From Lentisphaerota bacterium (GTDB lineage: Bacteria; Verrucomicrobiota; Kiritimatiellia; RFP12; UBA1067): DNA of 5,692 nt. Positions within the stretch are counted from its first letter, which is position 1; every line of letters begins with the position of its first letter. Below the pieces are notes generated by a model that was not told the DNA's origin, did no database searches, and saw nothing but the letters and a program-made list of their open reading frames with translations. Both the position numbers and the translations under genes were made by a program. Positions 1-5,692 of this stretch are shown here, in pieces. The DNA lies in contig SUVZ01000275.1 in NCBI GenBank assembly GCA_015061765.1, positions 1 through 5,692 of the forward strand, read 5' to 3'.

Positions 1-199
1 GCCAGGAAAATTTCGCTGGTATGTCGAGTTTGCCCTGTTTTTCGGTGTGGCCGCGCTCGCGACGGTCGTTGCGCTCGGGGCGCAGAGTCTGCTGATCAAG
101 TATTTCGGGATGATGACGACCGCCGCCGTGATCGTTGAGGTGCTGGTGTCGTTCCTGATGAACTTTTTCATTCGCAAGTTTGTCATATTCAAAGGTTGA
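1..199 (+). CDS. GtrA-like integral membrane protein, C-terminal fragment
   Basis: The reading frame enters at base 2 and gives 65 codons before the TGA at 197-199; the start lies beyond the left edge. What remains is almost entirely hydrophobic: one membrane segment at about residues 7-30 and a second at about 38-60, split by a short polar turn (IKYFG). The end, with SFLMNFFIRKFVIF followed by KG, matches the way GtrA-family proteins finish: an Asn near the end of the last helix, then basic residues and an aromatic-rich tail ending in F. GtrA-family proteins are small four-helix membrane proteins (about 120-150 residues) associated with moving lipid-linked sugars across the membrane, and they are often encoded beside or fused to a polyprenyl-phosphate glycosyltransferase. 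Whether this is a free GtrA or the tail of such a fusion cannot be told here. The family call is from the pattern of the last two helices only. Confidence 0.72.
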   Translation, partial: PGKFRWYVEFALFFGVAALATVVALGAQSLLIKYFGMMTTAAVIVEVLVSFLMNFFIRKFVIFKG

Positions 200-207
200 A
201 AAAGAAA

Positions 208-226
208 CAGACGGTGCCGCCGTCTG
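208..226 (-). terminator. Hairpin between GtrA-like gene and galM, possible minus-strand terminator
   Basis: CAGACGG (208-214) and CCGTCTG (220-226) form a perfect 7-bp stem, five of the pairs G-C, with a 5-base loop. Read on the plus strand the stem is followed by CTGAAAGG, with no T run, so it does not look like an intrinsic terminator for the GtrA-like gene. Read on the minus strand it is followed by TTTCTTTTTC, which is terminator-like, but no minus-strand gene is visible that would need it. It ends only 4 bases before the galM ribosome binding site, so it might instead shape galM translation or mRNA ends. The stem is seen directly; the role is inference. Confidence 0.35.
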
Positions 227-230
227 CTGA

Positions 231-236
231 AAGGAG
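231..236 (+). promoter_or_regulatory. Ribosome binding site of galM
   Basis: AAGGAG lies 5 bases before the ATG at 242. It is a near-perfect Shine-Dalgarno match and fixes that ATG as the start, which also preserves the signal peptide. Confidence 0.88.
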
Positions 237-241
237 ACAAA

Positions 242-1480
242 ATGAAGAAACTGATGATGGTTGCAGCCCTTGTGGGAAGCATGGCGTGTCTGGCGCAGGC
301 TCCCGCGAAGAAGGCGCCGCGCGGAGAGCGCATGACGCCTGAGCAGAGAAGGGAGTTGATGCGCCAGCGCAGAGCATCGCACATGGGCATGAACGCAATG
401 CGCGGTCGCGTCCGCAGTTTCGGCAAACTTGCCGACGGGCGTGAGGCGAAGGTGTATCGCCTGCGCGGAGTAGGCGGACTCATCCTCGACATTTCCGACT
501 ACGGCGGCCGTCTTGTGCGGTGCTATGCGCCCGACCGCCACGGAAATCTCGCCGACGTCACGCTCGGCTGGAACACGGCCGCCGAATACGAGAAGTACGG
601 TTTCTCCGCCGGTACGCTCATCGGTCGCTACGGCAACCGCATCGCCGACGGCAAGTTCACGCTGGACGGCAAAGAGTACCAGCTGCCGGTCAATGAGAAC
701 AAGGCTGCGCGCCACTGCAACCTTCATGGCGGACCTGAAGGCTGGGACAAGAAGATCTGGAACGTGAAGCCTCTTCGCATGGGTCCGATCCAGGGCCTTG
801 AGCTGACCTATGTCTCCAAGGATGGCGAGATGGGCTTCCCTGGCACGGTAACCTGCAAGGTCACGTACAAGGTGATGCCCAACAACGTGTGGACCATTGA
901 CTATGAGGCTACGACCGACAAGCCTACCGTCCTCAACCTCACGCACCATTCCTACTGGAACCTTGCGGGCGAGTCCAGCGGAAATGTGCTCGATCAGGAG
1001 CTCAAGATATTTGCCGACAAGTACACGCAGACCACGGCAGGCCTGATTCCCACCAAGGACGCCCCCGTTGCTGGAACCGGATTCGACTTCACGGAGATGC
1101 GCGCCATCGGAGCCAAGGCGGATCTCATGAAGGCTGACGCCTCTCTCGCCCCGATGGACAACTGGTACGACCACAACTTTGTGCTTCGCGGCGAGAACGG
1201 CAAGCTCAAGCAGGCGGCGTTCATGCGTGATCCTGCGTCTGGCCGCACGCTTGAGATCTGGACCACCGAACCCTGCATGCAGATGTATGGTGCGCAGAAC
1301 ATGACAGATGCACTTCCCGCAAAGGCCGCAGGAAAGAATCTCTGCCAGTTTGCCGGTGTCGCTCTTGAGACTCAGCACTATCCCGATTCTCCGAACCATC
1401 CCGAATTTCCGAGCACGGTGCTCCGCCCGGGCGAAACGTTCAGGTCGCGCACCGAATACCGTTTCGGCGTCGAGAAGTAA
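242..1480 (+). CDS. galM: Exported aldose 1-epimerase (galactose mutarotase)
   Basis: Interconverts the alpha and beta anomers of aldohexoses such as galactose and glucose. The 412 residues split into an N-terminal export signal (KK, then a hydrophobic stretch at about 4-18, with possible cleavage near 18-22), an Arg- and Lys-rich leader at about 23-58, and a full mutarotase domain from about 66 to the end. Family motifs are all present: GRYGNRI (128-134), LHGG with H162, THHSYWNL (234-241) with H236, YDHNF with D310, and ALETQHYPDSPNHPEFPS (374-391) with E376. By homology with characterised GalM, H162 and H236 are the active-site histidines and E376 the catalytic base. Typical cytoplasmic GalM is about 340-350 residues; the excess here is the signal and leader. 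Cys16 is preceded by S-M-A, a poor lipobox, so a lipoprotein is possible but not favoured. An exported form would act on sugars released in the periplasm or outside. The gene ends 14 bases before etfB. Confidence 0.95.
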   Translation: MKKLMMVAALVGSMACLAQAPAKKAPRGERMTPEQRRELMRQRRASHMGMNAMRGRVRSFGKLADGREAKVYRLRGVGGLILDISDYGGRLVRCYAPDRHGNLADVTLGWNTAAEYEKYGFSAGTLIGRYGNRIADGKFTLDGKEYQLPVNENKAARHCNLHGGPEGWDKKIWNVKPLRMGPIQGLELTYVSKDGEMGFPGTVTCKVTYKVMPNNVWTIDYEATTDKPTVLNLTHHSYWNLAGESSGNVLDQELKIFADKYTQTTAGLIPTKDAPVAGTGFDFTEMRAIGAKADLMKADASLAPMDNWYDHNFVLRGENGKLKQAAFMRDPASGRTLEIWTTEPCMQMYGAQNMTDALPAKAAGKNLCQFAGVALETQHYPDSPNHPEFPSTVLRPGETFRSRTEYRFGVEK

Positions 1481-1494
1481 ACGGTCGGTCTGTC

Positions 1495-2307
1495 ATGCAT
1501 GTCGTAGTCTGTGTAAAGCAGGTCCCGGACACAACAAACGTTCGGATAAACCCAGAGACGAACACCCTAATGCGCGAGGGTGTCGAGTCGATTGTGAATC
1601 CATTTGACGAATATGCCCTTGAGCAGGGATTGATGCTCAAGGATCGTCACGGGGCCAGACTCACCGTTGTATCCATGGGGCCGCCCCAGGCTACGGCGGT
1701 GCTGCGCGAATCGCTCGCCCGCGGTGCGGACAACGCCGTTCTTGTGTCGAGCCGTGCATTCGGCGGCGCTGATACGCTTGCCACAAGCTACACCATCGCG
1801 CAGGCGATCAAGAAGGCATGCGGCGGCAAAGCGCCTGATCTCGTCCTTTTCGGGAAGCAGGCCATTGATGGCGATACGGCGCAGGTCGGTCCTGGCGTGA
1901 GCGAGTTCCTCGGCGTGCCTCTCGTGACCTATGTGCGGAAGATCGACGTCTCTGTCGAGCCCCAGGGCGCAAGGTTTTCCGTGGAGAGCGTGATGGATGA
2001 CGGCGTCGCCACCATCGAGGGTGCGCTTCCCGCCGTCATGACCGTGCTCAAGGAGTCTGACGCTCCTCGTTACGCGTCTCTTGCAGGTGCGATACGTGCG
2101 GCGAAAGCGGATGTCACTGTCCTGGACGAGAAGGCCATCGAGGCCAATCCGTCCGAGATCGGATTGAAGGGGTCTCCCACAAAGGTAGTGACGATCTTCC
2201 CTCCGCCGATCAAGGGCGGCGGCGAGAAGATATCCGCCACTGGGCCAGATGCGGCAAAGGCCATTGTGTCGTTCCTCGAAAAGAAAGGCTGGGTGAAGAA
2301 TGGCTGA
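1495..2307 (+). CDS. etfB: Electron transfer flavoprotein, beta subunit
   Basis: The 270-residue product is the small subunit of the EtfAB heterodimer, a soluble cytoplasmic FAD protein that carries electrons between dehydrogenases and other acceptors. Seen in the sequence: the N-terminal CVKQVPDT (6-13), VNPFDEYALEQGL (34-46), and the nucleotide-binding loop GKQAIDGDTAQVGP (120-133), all hallmarks of the family. The length is normal. In ordinary ETFs the beta subunit binds AMP; in electron-bifurcating ETFs the same site holds a second FAD. The partner EtfA here is of the ferredoxin-fused type found among anaerobes, so I lean to the bifurcating form. The ATG at 1495 is chosen because it gives the standard family N-terminus, although no clear Shine-Dalgarno sequence precedes it; it sits 14 bases after the galM stop, so coupling to galM translation is likely. 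The stop overlaps the start of etfA by 8 bases, as expected for subunits made in equal amounts. Confidence 0.97.
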   Translation: MHVVVCVKQVPDTTNVRINPETNTLMREGVESIVNPFDEYALEQGLMLKDRHGARLTVVSMGPPQATAVLRESLARGADNAVLVSSRAFGGADTLATSYTIAQAIKKACGGKAPDLVLFGKQAIDGDTAQVGPGVSEFLGVPLVTYVRKIDVSVEPQGARFSVESVMDDGVATIEGALPAVMTVLKESDAPRYASLAGAIRAAKADVTVLDEKAIEANPSEIGLKGSPTKVVTIFPPPIKGGGEKISATGPDAAKAIVSFLEKKGWVKNG

Positions 2308-3547
2308 CGCCCCTATTCTTATCGACGTCAAGAAATGCGTCGGCTGCGGCAAGTGCGTGAAGGGCTGCGGATTCGGTGCTCTCTCCATGAAGGAGGCGCC
2401 GGGCGCCAACAAGCTCGGCAAGGTCGCCGAGGTCGATCCCGCAGCCTGCAAGGCGTGCTATGCCTGCGTGCCGTCATGTCCGTTCAAGGCGATATCAGAG
2501 GTCAAGGCGGAGGTCTGCGGCACGGCGGACATCGGGAGCTACAGGGATATCTGGGTATTCGCGGAGCAGACGGACGGCAAGGTCGCCGAGGTCGTCCTCG
2601 AACTTCTCACAAAGGCGCGTGAACTGAAGTCCCAGCGCGGCGATGGATGCCGCGTGTGCGCGGTCATTCTCGGCAGCAGTCTTCCGTCTGAGACGGATTC
2701 GGAGCTTGCCTCCTACGGCGCCGACGTCATATACAAGGTGGATGCGCCTGAACTCGCCTCATATGAGGCGAACGTATATGTCGATGCGCTTTCCCAAATG
2801 GTCCTGAAGCACAGGCCCGAGGTCATCCTTGCCGGAGCCACGGCAATCGGCCGCGCATTCTTCGCCCGCGTGGCGGTGAAGGTGCGCACCGGCCTCACGG
2901 CGGACTGCACCGCCCTCAAGATCGAGAATACGCGCAACCGGGACACCGGTGCGATGCAGATGCTGCTGCACCAGACCCGTCCTGCGTTCGGCGGCAACAT
3001 CATGGCGACGATCATGACGCCCAACCACCGCCCCCAGATGGCGACCGTGCGTCCGAAGGTTTTCAAGAAGGCCTCGGTGGACGCCAAGTCCGCCGCGTCA
3101 TGCCGCACGCTCGTCGAAACGCTCAGGCTCATCGCTCCGATGACGAAGATCGTCAAGAAAGAGCCGTTCGCGGATGGCGTTGACATTGCGGCGGCGGAAG
3201 TGCTTGTCGCAGGCGGAAGGGGCCTGAAGAAGGCGGAGAACTTTGCCCAGCTCCAGCGGCTTGCGGAACTTCTTGGCGGTGAAGTCGCCGCCTCGCGTGC
3301 GGCTGTCGATGCGGGATGGGTGGGCATCCCGCGCCAGGTCGGGCAGACGGGCAAGACCGTCGCTCCCCGCATCTACGTCTGCTTCGGCATCTCCGGCGCG
3401 ATTCAGCACCTTGAGGGCATCCGCGGCGCAGACACGATCATCGCCGTCAACTCCGATCCGAACGCGCCGATCTTCGGCGTTGCCGATCTCGGCATTGTCG
3501 GAGATGCGCTTGAAATAATCCCGGCGCTCATAAAGGAGCTGGAGTAG
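2300..3547 (+). CDS. etfA: Electron transfer flavoprotein, alpha subunit with N-terminal 2x[4Fe-4S] ferredoxin domain
   Basis: The 415-residue large subunit of EtfAB has an extra iron-sulfur module. Residues 1-70 are a bacterial-type ferredoxin domain: C13, C16, C19 and C23 (CxxCxxCxxxC) followed by C50, C53, C56 and C60 in CxxCxxCxxxCP form, enough for two [4Fe-4S] clusters. Residues from about 82 to 280 form the ETF domain I, and about 285-415 the FAD-binding domain, with AGGRGL (304-309), ENF (313-315), SRAAVDAGW (332-340), the QVGQTGKTVAP loop (346-356), and the alpha-subunit signature IYVCFGISGAIQHLEGI (358-374). Cys361 stands where this signature usually has Ala or Thr. Plain EtfA is about 310-330 residues; the excess is the ferredoxin domain. 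The same layout is known in CarE (caffeyl-CoA reductase complex) and LctC (lactate dehydrogenase complex) of acetogens, where the ETF takes part in flavin-based bifurcation or confurcation with ferredoxin and NAD(H). The partner dehydrogenase is not in this window, so the substrate is unknown. Confidence 0.96.
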   Translation: MADAPILIDVKKCVGCGKCVKGCGFGALSMKEAPGANKLGKVAEVDPAACKACYACVPSCPFKAISEVKAEVCGTADIGSYRDIWVFAEQTDGKVAEVVLELLTKARELKSQRGDGCRVCAVILGSSLPSETDSELASYGADVIYKVDAPELASYEANVYVDALSQMVLKHRPEVILAGATAIGRAFFARVAVKVRTGLTADCTALKIENTRNRDTGAMQMLLHQTRPAFGGNIMATIMTPNHRPQMATVRPKVFKKASVDAKSAASCRTLVETLRLIAPMTKIVKKEPFADGVDIAAAEVLVAGGRGLKKAENFAQLQRLAELLGGEVAASRAAVDAGWVGIPRQVGQTGKTVAPRIYVCFGISGAIQHLEGIRGADTIIAVNSDPNAPIFGVADLGIVGDALEIIPALIKELE

Positions 3548-3548
3548 C

Positions 3549-3553
3549 GGAGG
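3549..3553 (+). promoter_or_regulatory. Ribosome binding site of the protease gene (decides the GTG start)
   Basis: GGAGG lies 6 bases before the GTG at 3560, an optimal spacing. In this frame the stop of etfA (3545-3547) is only 5 codons upstream, so the start must fall after it. The next in-frame ATG (3587) has no ribosome binding site and would cut off the basic MAKRH head of the export signal. Confidence 0.85.
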
Positions 3554-3559
3554 CGTCCC

Positions 3560-5692
3560 GTGGCCAAAAGACACATCGCGCCACTGATGATTGCGCTGAT
3601 GCCCGCCATCATCGGCGCGGTGTTCTTTTTGTGCAGCCGCCGCAATAAGGCGGCAGACGCTTCTCTTGAGCCGGTCGTCAGGACAGTCCATCTGGCAAAC
3701 AGGACGATAACGGCAGGACGGAAAGAAGGGCCTGTCCCCGCAATTCCGGAAATGCCGGCGAAGTTGAGCGGACGCGGGACGGCCTCTTTCGTCGTTGTTG
3801 CGCGGGACAAGGCGACGCGCTCTGTGCGCGAACGGATAGCGGCGTGCGGCGCCAGGGTCACGGGCGTCATCGCTCCGTACGGGATTGTGGTCGAGGCGGA
3901 TGCGGGGGCGGTCAGGCGAATTGCCGCCGCCGATTCGTTTCTTGCGGTGGAGGGCCTGTCCCCGGAAGACAAGATTGAGATGCCGCTGAAGTCCGTCTTG
4001 AAAGAAGCGGAAGCCGATATTCCCGTCACTGTCGTTCCGTTGCATAAGGATGACTCGCCGGTTGTCGAAGATTACCTCGCAAAGAAGGGGTGCGAGATGA
4101 TCAGAACGGTCAAGTCGAGCAGAGGAAGCGTGCGGGCAAAGGTGTCCGCCGACATTGTTGAGGAGTTGTCCGAACGTGGCGATGTGCGGTGGATCGAGCG
4201 CTTTGCGCAGCCGAAACTTCTTACGGATGTAGCGGTTCTTCCTGGACTTCTAAATGTGACGCCGATCCGCGAGACATACGGGCTTGCAGGTGCGGGGCAG
4301 CGCATTACGATCTCAGATTCCGGTCTGGATACCGGAGATCCCGACTCCGTAATGGCCGACTTCAGCGGACGTGTTTGCATGATTGAGACGATGTCCGACT
4401 GTTTGGGCTATGACAAGTTCGGGCACGGCACGCATGTCGCGGGAATACTTGCCGGCAGTGGAGCAATGTCAGGAGGATGGTTCAAGGGCGTTGCCTACGA
4501 GTCGGAATTGAATGTGTTTCAATGCGCCGATTCTCTCGGAAACATATGGATTCCCGAACCGGATGATCTGTTGGACGTCAATTGGCGTTTCCCGTCATAC
4601 ATCCATTCAGGAAGCTGGGGAGGAGGGACGTTCTCCGGATATTCCTCATGGAGCGCTGAGTTCGACGGATGCCTTTGGGTCAATACGGACGTTCTCGCCG
4701 TTTTCGCCGTAGGCAACGACAGTTACGAAAACAAGATACTGGAACCGGCCGGCGCGAAAAATGTGTTGGCCGTGGGGGCGACGGAAAACAACAGACCTTA
4801 CGAGGACGCCACCGCCGCCAATCCGTCCAAGGTCGCTTCATTCTCGTCGAAGGGGCCCATGAAAGACGGGCGAATAAAGCCGGATGTGTGTGCGCCCGGA
4901 TCATATGTCGTATCAGCACGGTCCACCAGGGCTTCCGGGACGGCAAAGGGCCTGTATCCTGGATTTGACCGTTACATGTATGACAGCGGCACGTCGATGG
5001 CCGCGCCGTTCGTGTCCGGCTGTGCGGCGTTGGTGCGGCAATGGCTTGTGGAGAGACGGTTGGGGCGGCGTCCTACCTCGGCTTTGGTCAAGGCGATTCT
5101 CACCGGCGGCGCATATGACATGAGCGGAGATTCCGGCGCAGCTTGCGGCGGCGCCGCCCCGAACAGTTGGCAGGGGTGGGGCCGCGTTGATCTTGGCCAG
5201 TCGCTCTATCCGACGAATGCGTCTGTGATGCTGGTGGACAGGATTGCGTTTTCGGACGGAAGTGCATATACGGTGAAAGTGACGATAACCAATTCCGCAC
5301 CGTTGGCGGTACAGCTTGTATGGACCGATTATCCCGGAACGGAGGGTGCCGAGAGGTCCATCGTGAACGACCTTGACCTTGTGGTGTCCAACGGAACGAC
5401 GGCTGCCGTATGGTATGGCAATGGTGTGGATGGCGGAGACCGCATCAACACTGTCGAGTCGGTGCGGATTCCGGCGCGCACGATGTCTCCAGGTGAGTAT
5501 TTCGTGACGGTTAAAGGAACGAGCGTCATCTATGACAGCACGGAGGGCGGTGCGGCGGCGCTCTATGTGCGCGGCGCGTTTTCGGAGGAGGTCCATGATT
5601 CGTGGAAGGCCGATATGCGTACGGAGTTCAAGGTGAAGTCGTACATGCTGCTGTCCAGCAACAAGGGATATCGGTGGAAATATTCAGAGACC
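3560..5692 (+). CDS. Exported subtilisin-like serine protease (S8, KP-43 type), 3' end outside window
   Basis: At least 711 residues, open to the last base. Residues 1-5 are basic, 8-25 form a hydrophobic export signal or membrane anchor, 26-72 a Pro- and basic-rich linker, and about 74-138 and 153-218 two similar propeptide-like modules. The catalytic domain runs from about 225 to 550: Asp253 in ISDSGLDTG, His289 in GHGTHVAG, the SWGGG segment (352-356), oxyanion-hole Asn386 in FAVGND, and Ser479 in SGTSMAAP. FSSKGPMKDGRIKPDVCAPG (428-447) and NSWQGWGRVDLGQSL (535-549) closely follow what I recall of KP-43. Residues about 553-672 match its C-terminal beta-sandwich, including LVWTDYP (586-592) and VNDLDLVV (602-609). 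The catalytic triad is intact, so an active secreted endopeptidase is expected. About 40 more residues follow the sandwich before the edge, so another domain or anchor probably lies downstream. It begins 12 bases after etfA, likely on the same transcript. Confidence 0.93.
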   Translation, partial: MAKRHIAPLMIALMPAIIGAVFFLCSRRNKAADASLEPVVRTVHLANRTITAGRKEGPVPAIPEMPAKLSGRGTASFVVVARDKATRSVRERIAACGARVTGVIAPYGIVVEADAGAVRRIAAADSFLAVEGLSPEDKIEMPLKSVLKEAEADIPVTVVPLHKDDSPVVEDYLAKKGCEMIRTVKSSRGSVRAKVSADIVEELSERGDVRWIERFAQPKLLTDVAVLPGLLNVTPIRETYGLAGAGQRITISDSGLDTGDPDSVMADFSGRVCMIETMSDCLGYDKFGHGTHVAGILAGSGAMSGGWFKGVAYESELNVFQCADSLGNIWIPEPDDLLDVNWRFPSYIHSGSWGGGTFSGYSSWSAEFDGCLWVNTDVLAVFAVGNDSYENKILEPAGAKNVLAVGATENNRPYEDATAANPSKVASFSSKGPMKDGRIKPDVCAPGSYVVSARSTRASGTAKGLYPGFDRYMYDSGTSMAAPFVSGCAALVRQWLVERRLGRRPTSALVKAILTGGAYDMSGDSGAACGGAAPNSWQGWGRVDLGQSLYPTNASVMLVDRIAFSDGSAYTVKVTITNSAPLAVQLVWTDYPGTEGAERSIVNDLDLVVSNGTTAAVWYGNGVDGGDRINTVESVRIPARTMSPGEYFVTVKGTSVIYDSTEGGAAALYVRGAFSEEVHDSWKADMRTEFKVKSYMLLSSNKGYRWKYSET
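3719..3791. repeat. Imperfect palindrome inside the 5' part of the protease gene
   Basis: The arm at 3719-3741 (reading CGGAAAGAAGGG, then CCTGTCCCCGC) pairs with the reverse complement of 3774-3791 (GCGGGACGGCCTCTTTCG) over about 18 positions if five bases are bulged out. The loop contains a further small stem, CCGG at 3746-3749 with CCGG at 3755-3758. The region encodes the low-complexity linker between the export signal and the first propeptide module (about residues 54-78), where an inserted palindromic element would be tolerated. It may be chance in GC-rich coding DNA. Confidence 0.35.
3727..3740 (+). repeat. 14-base direct repeat, copy 1
   Basis: AGGGCCTGTCCCCG occurs here and again exactly at 3951-3964. 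The two copies are read in different frames of the same protein (GPVP here, GLSP there), so the match is not caused by a repeated peptide. A shorter match, AGGGCCTGT, is at 4947-4955. Copy 1 forms part of the left arm of the palindrome at 3719-3791. Confidence 0.5.
3951..3964 (+). repeat. 14-base direct repeat, copy 2
   Basis: Exact second copy of the 14-mer at 3727-3740. It lies at the end of the first propeptide-like module and encodes part of EGLSPE (131-136). No matching inverted arm is visible beside this copy. Confidence 0.5.

Noticed and set aside
286..289. Cys16 of GalM as a lipoprotein attachment site
   Set aside because: The residues before it (S-M-A) do not fit the usual lipobox, which wants Leu, Val or Ile at -3; ordinary signal peptidase cleavage a few residues later is at least as likely.
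1567..2451. Long minus-strand open frame of 294 codons opposite etfB and the start of etfA
   Set aside because: It lies wholly antisense to two strongly conserved genes, is full of Arg and His as expected for an antisense frame of GC-rich DNA, and shows no recognisable domain.
2713..3372. Minus-strand open frame of 219 codons rich in Ala, Ser and Arg
   Set aside because: It is antisense to the conserved EtfA flavin-binding region and looks like a GC-rich shadow.
3098..4045. Long minus-strand open frame of 315 codons opposite the etfA end and the protease start
   Set aside because: It spans the junction of two real genes on the other strand, has a shadow-like composition rich in Arg and Asp, and no family motif.
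4189..4968. Several short plus-strand open frames of 65-99 codons inside the protease gene
   Set aside because: They are out-of-frame reads of the protease; the main frame holds the Asp, His and Ser catalytic motifs without interruption.
4913..5596. Minus-strand open frame of 227 codons opposite the protease catalytic and beta-sandwich region
   Set aside because: The plus strand here encodes the catalytic Ser motif and KP-43-like C-terminal domain in an unbroken frame; the minus frame has no recognisable features.
1..5692. CRISPR arrays, tRNA or rRNA genes, insertion sequences, riboswitches
   Set aside because: No regularly spaced repeats, cloverleaf-like segments, transposase motifs or long leader regions are visible; almost all bases belong to the five genes.

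Overview
The window carries five same-strand genes in a tight array and no gene that I can support on the minus strand. The order is: the C-terminal end of a GtrA-like membrane protein (cut by the left edge), a secreted aldose 1-epimerase (galM), the two electron-transfer flavoprotein subunits (etfB then etfA, overlapping by 8 bases), and a large subtilisin-like protease of the KP-43 type (cut by the right edge). The protease starts with GTG at 3560 behind a strong GGAGG ribosome binding site and stays open for 711 codons to the last base.

The organism is a bacterium with a fairly GC-rich genome and Shine-Dalgarno translation. The mix of an anaerobe-style ETF (EtfA with an N-terminal two-cluster ferredoxin domain), a mutarotase with a signal peptide and an Arg-rich leader, and a long exported KP-43-like protease fits an uncultured, probably anaerobic Gram-negative lineage. 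My tentative guess is the PVC group (Kiritimatiellota/Lentisphaerota), but this rests on protein style rather than on any marker gene.

Layout: 1-199 GtrA tail; 200-241 short gap with a perfect 7-bp hairpin and the galM ribosome binding site; 242-1480 galM; 14-base gap; 1495-2307 etfB; 2300-3547 etfA; 12-base gap holding the protease ribosome binding site; 3560-5692 protease. No gap exceeds 42 bases, so nothing of any length is unexplained by coding.

The genes do not form an obvious single pathway. EtfB and EtfA make one heterodimer that moves electrons between a dehydrogenase, ferredoxin and NAD(H), yet no dehydrogenase partner is visible. GalM and the protease both act outside the cytoplasm on sugars and proteins. 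The close spacing from galM to the protease suggests one transcript, but the functional link is unclear. The points most worth a second look are the ferredoxin-fused EtfA without a visible partner, the two tandem propeptide-like modules of the protease, the basic leader on the secreted GalM, and an imperfect palindrome plus a 14-base direct repeat inside the 5' part of the protease gene. I do not see convincing evidence of a wholly new system.
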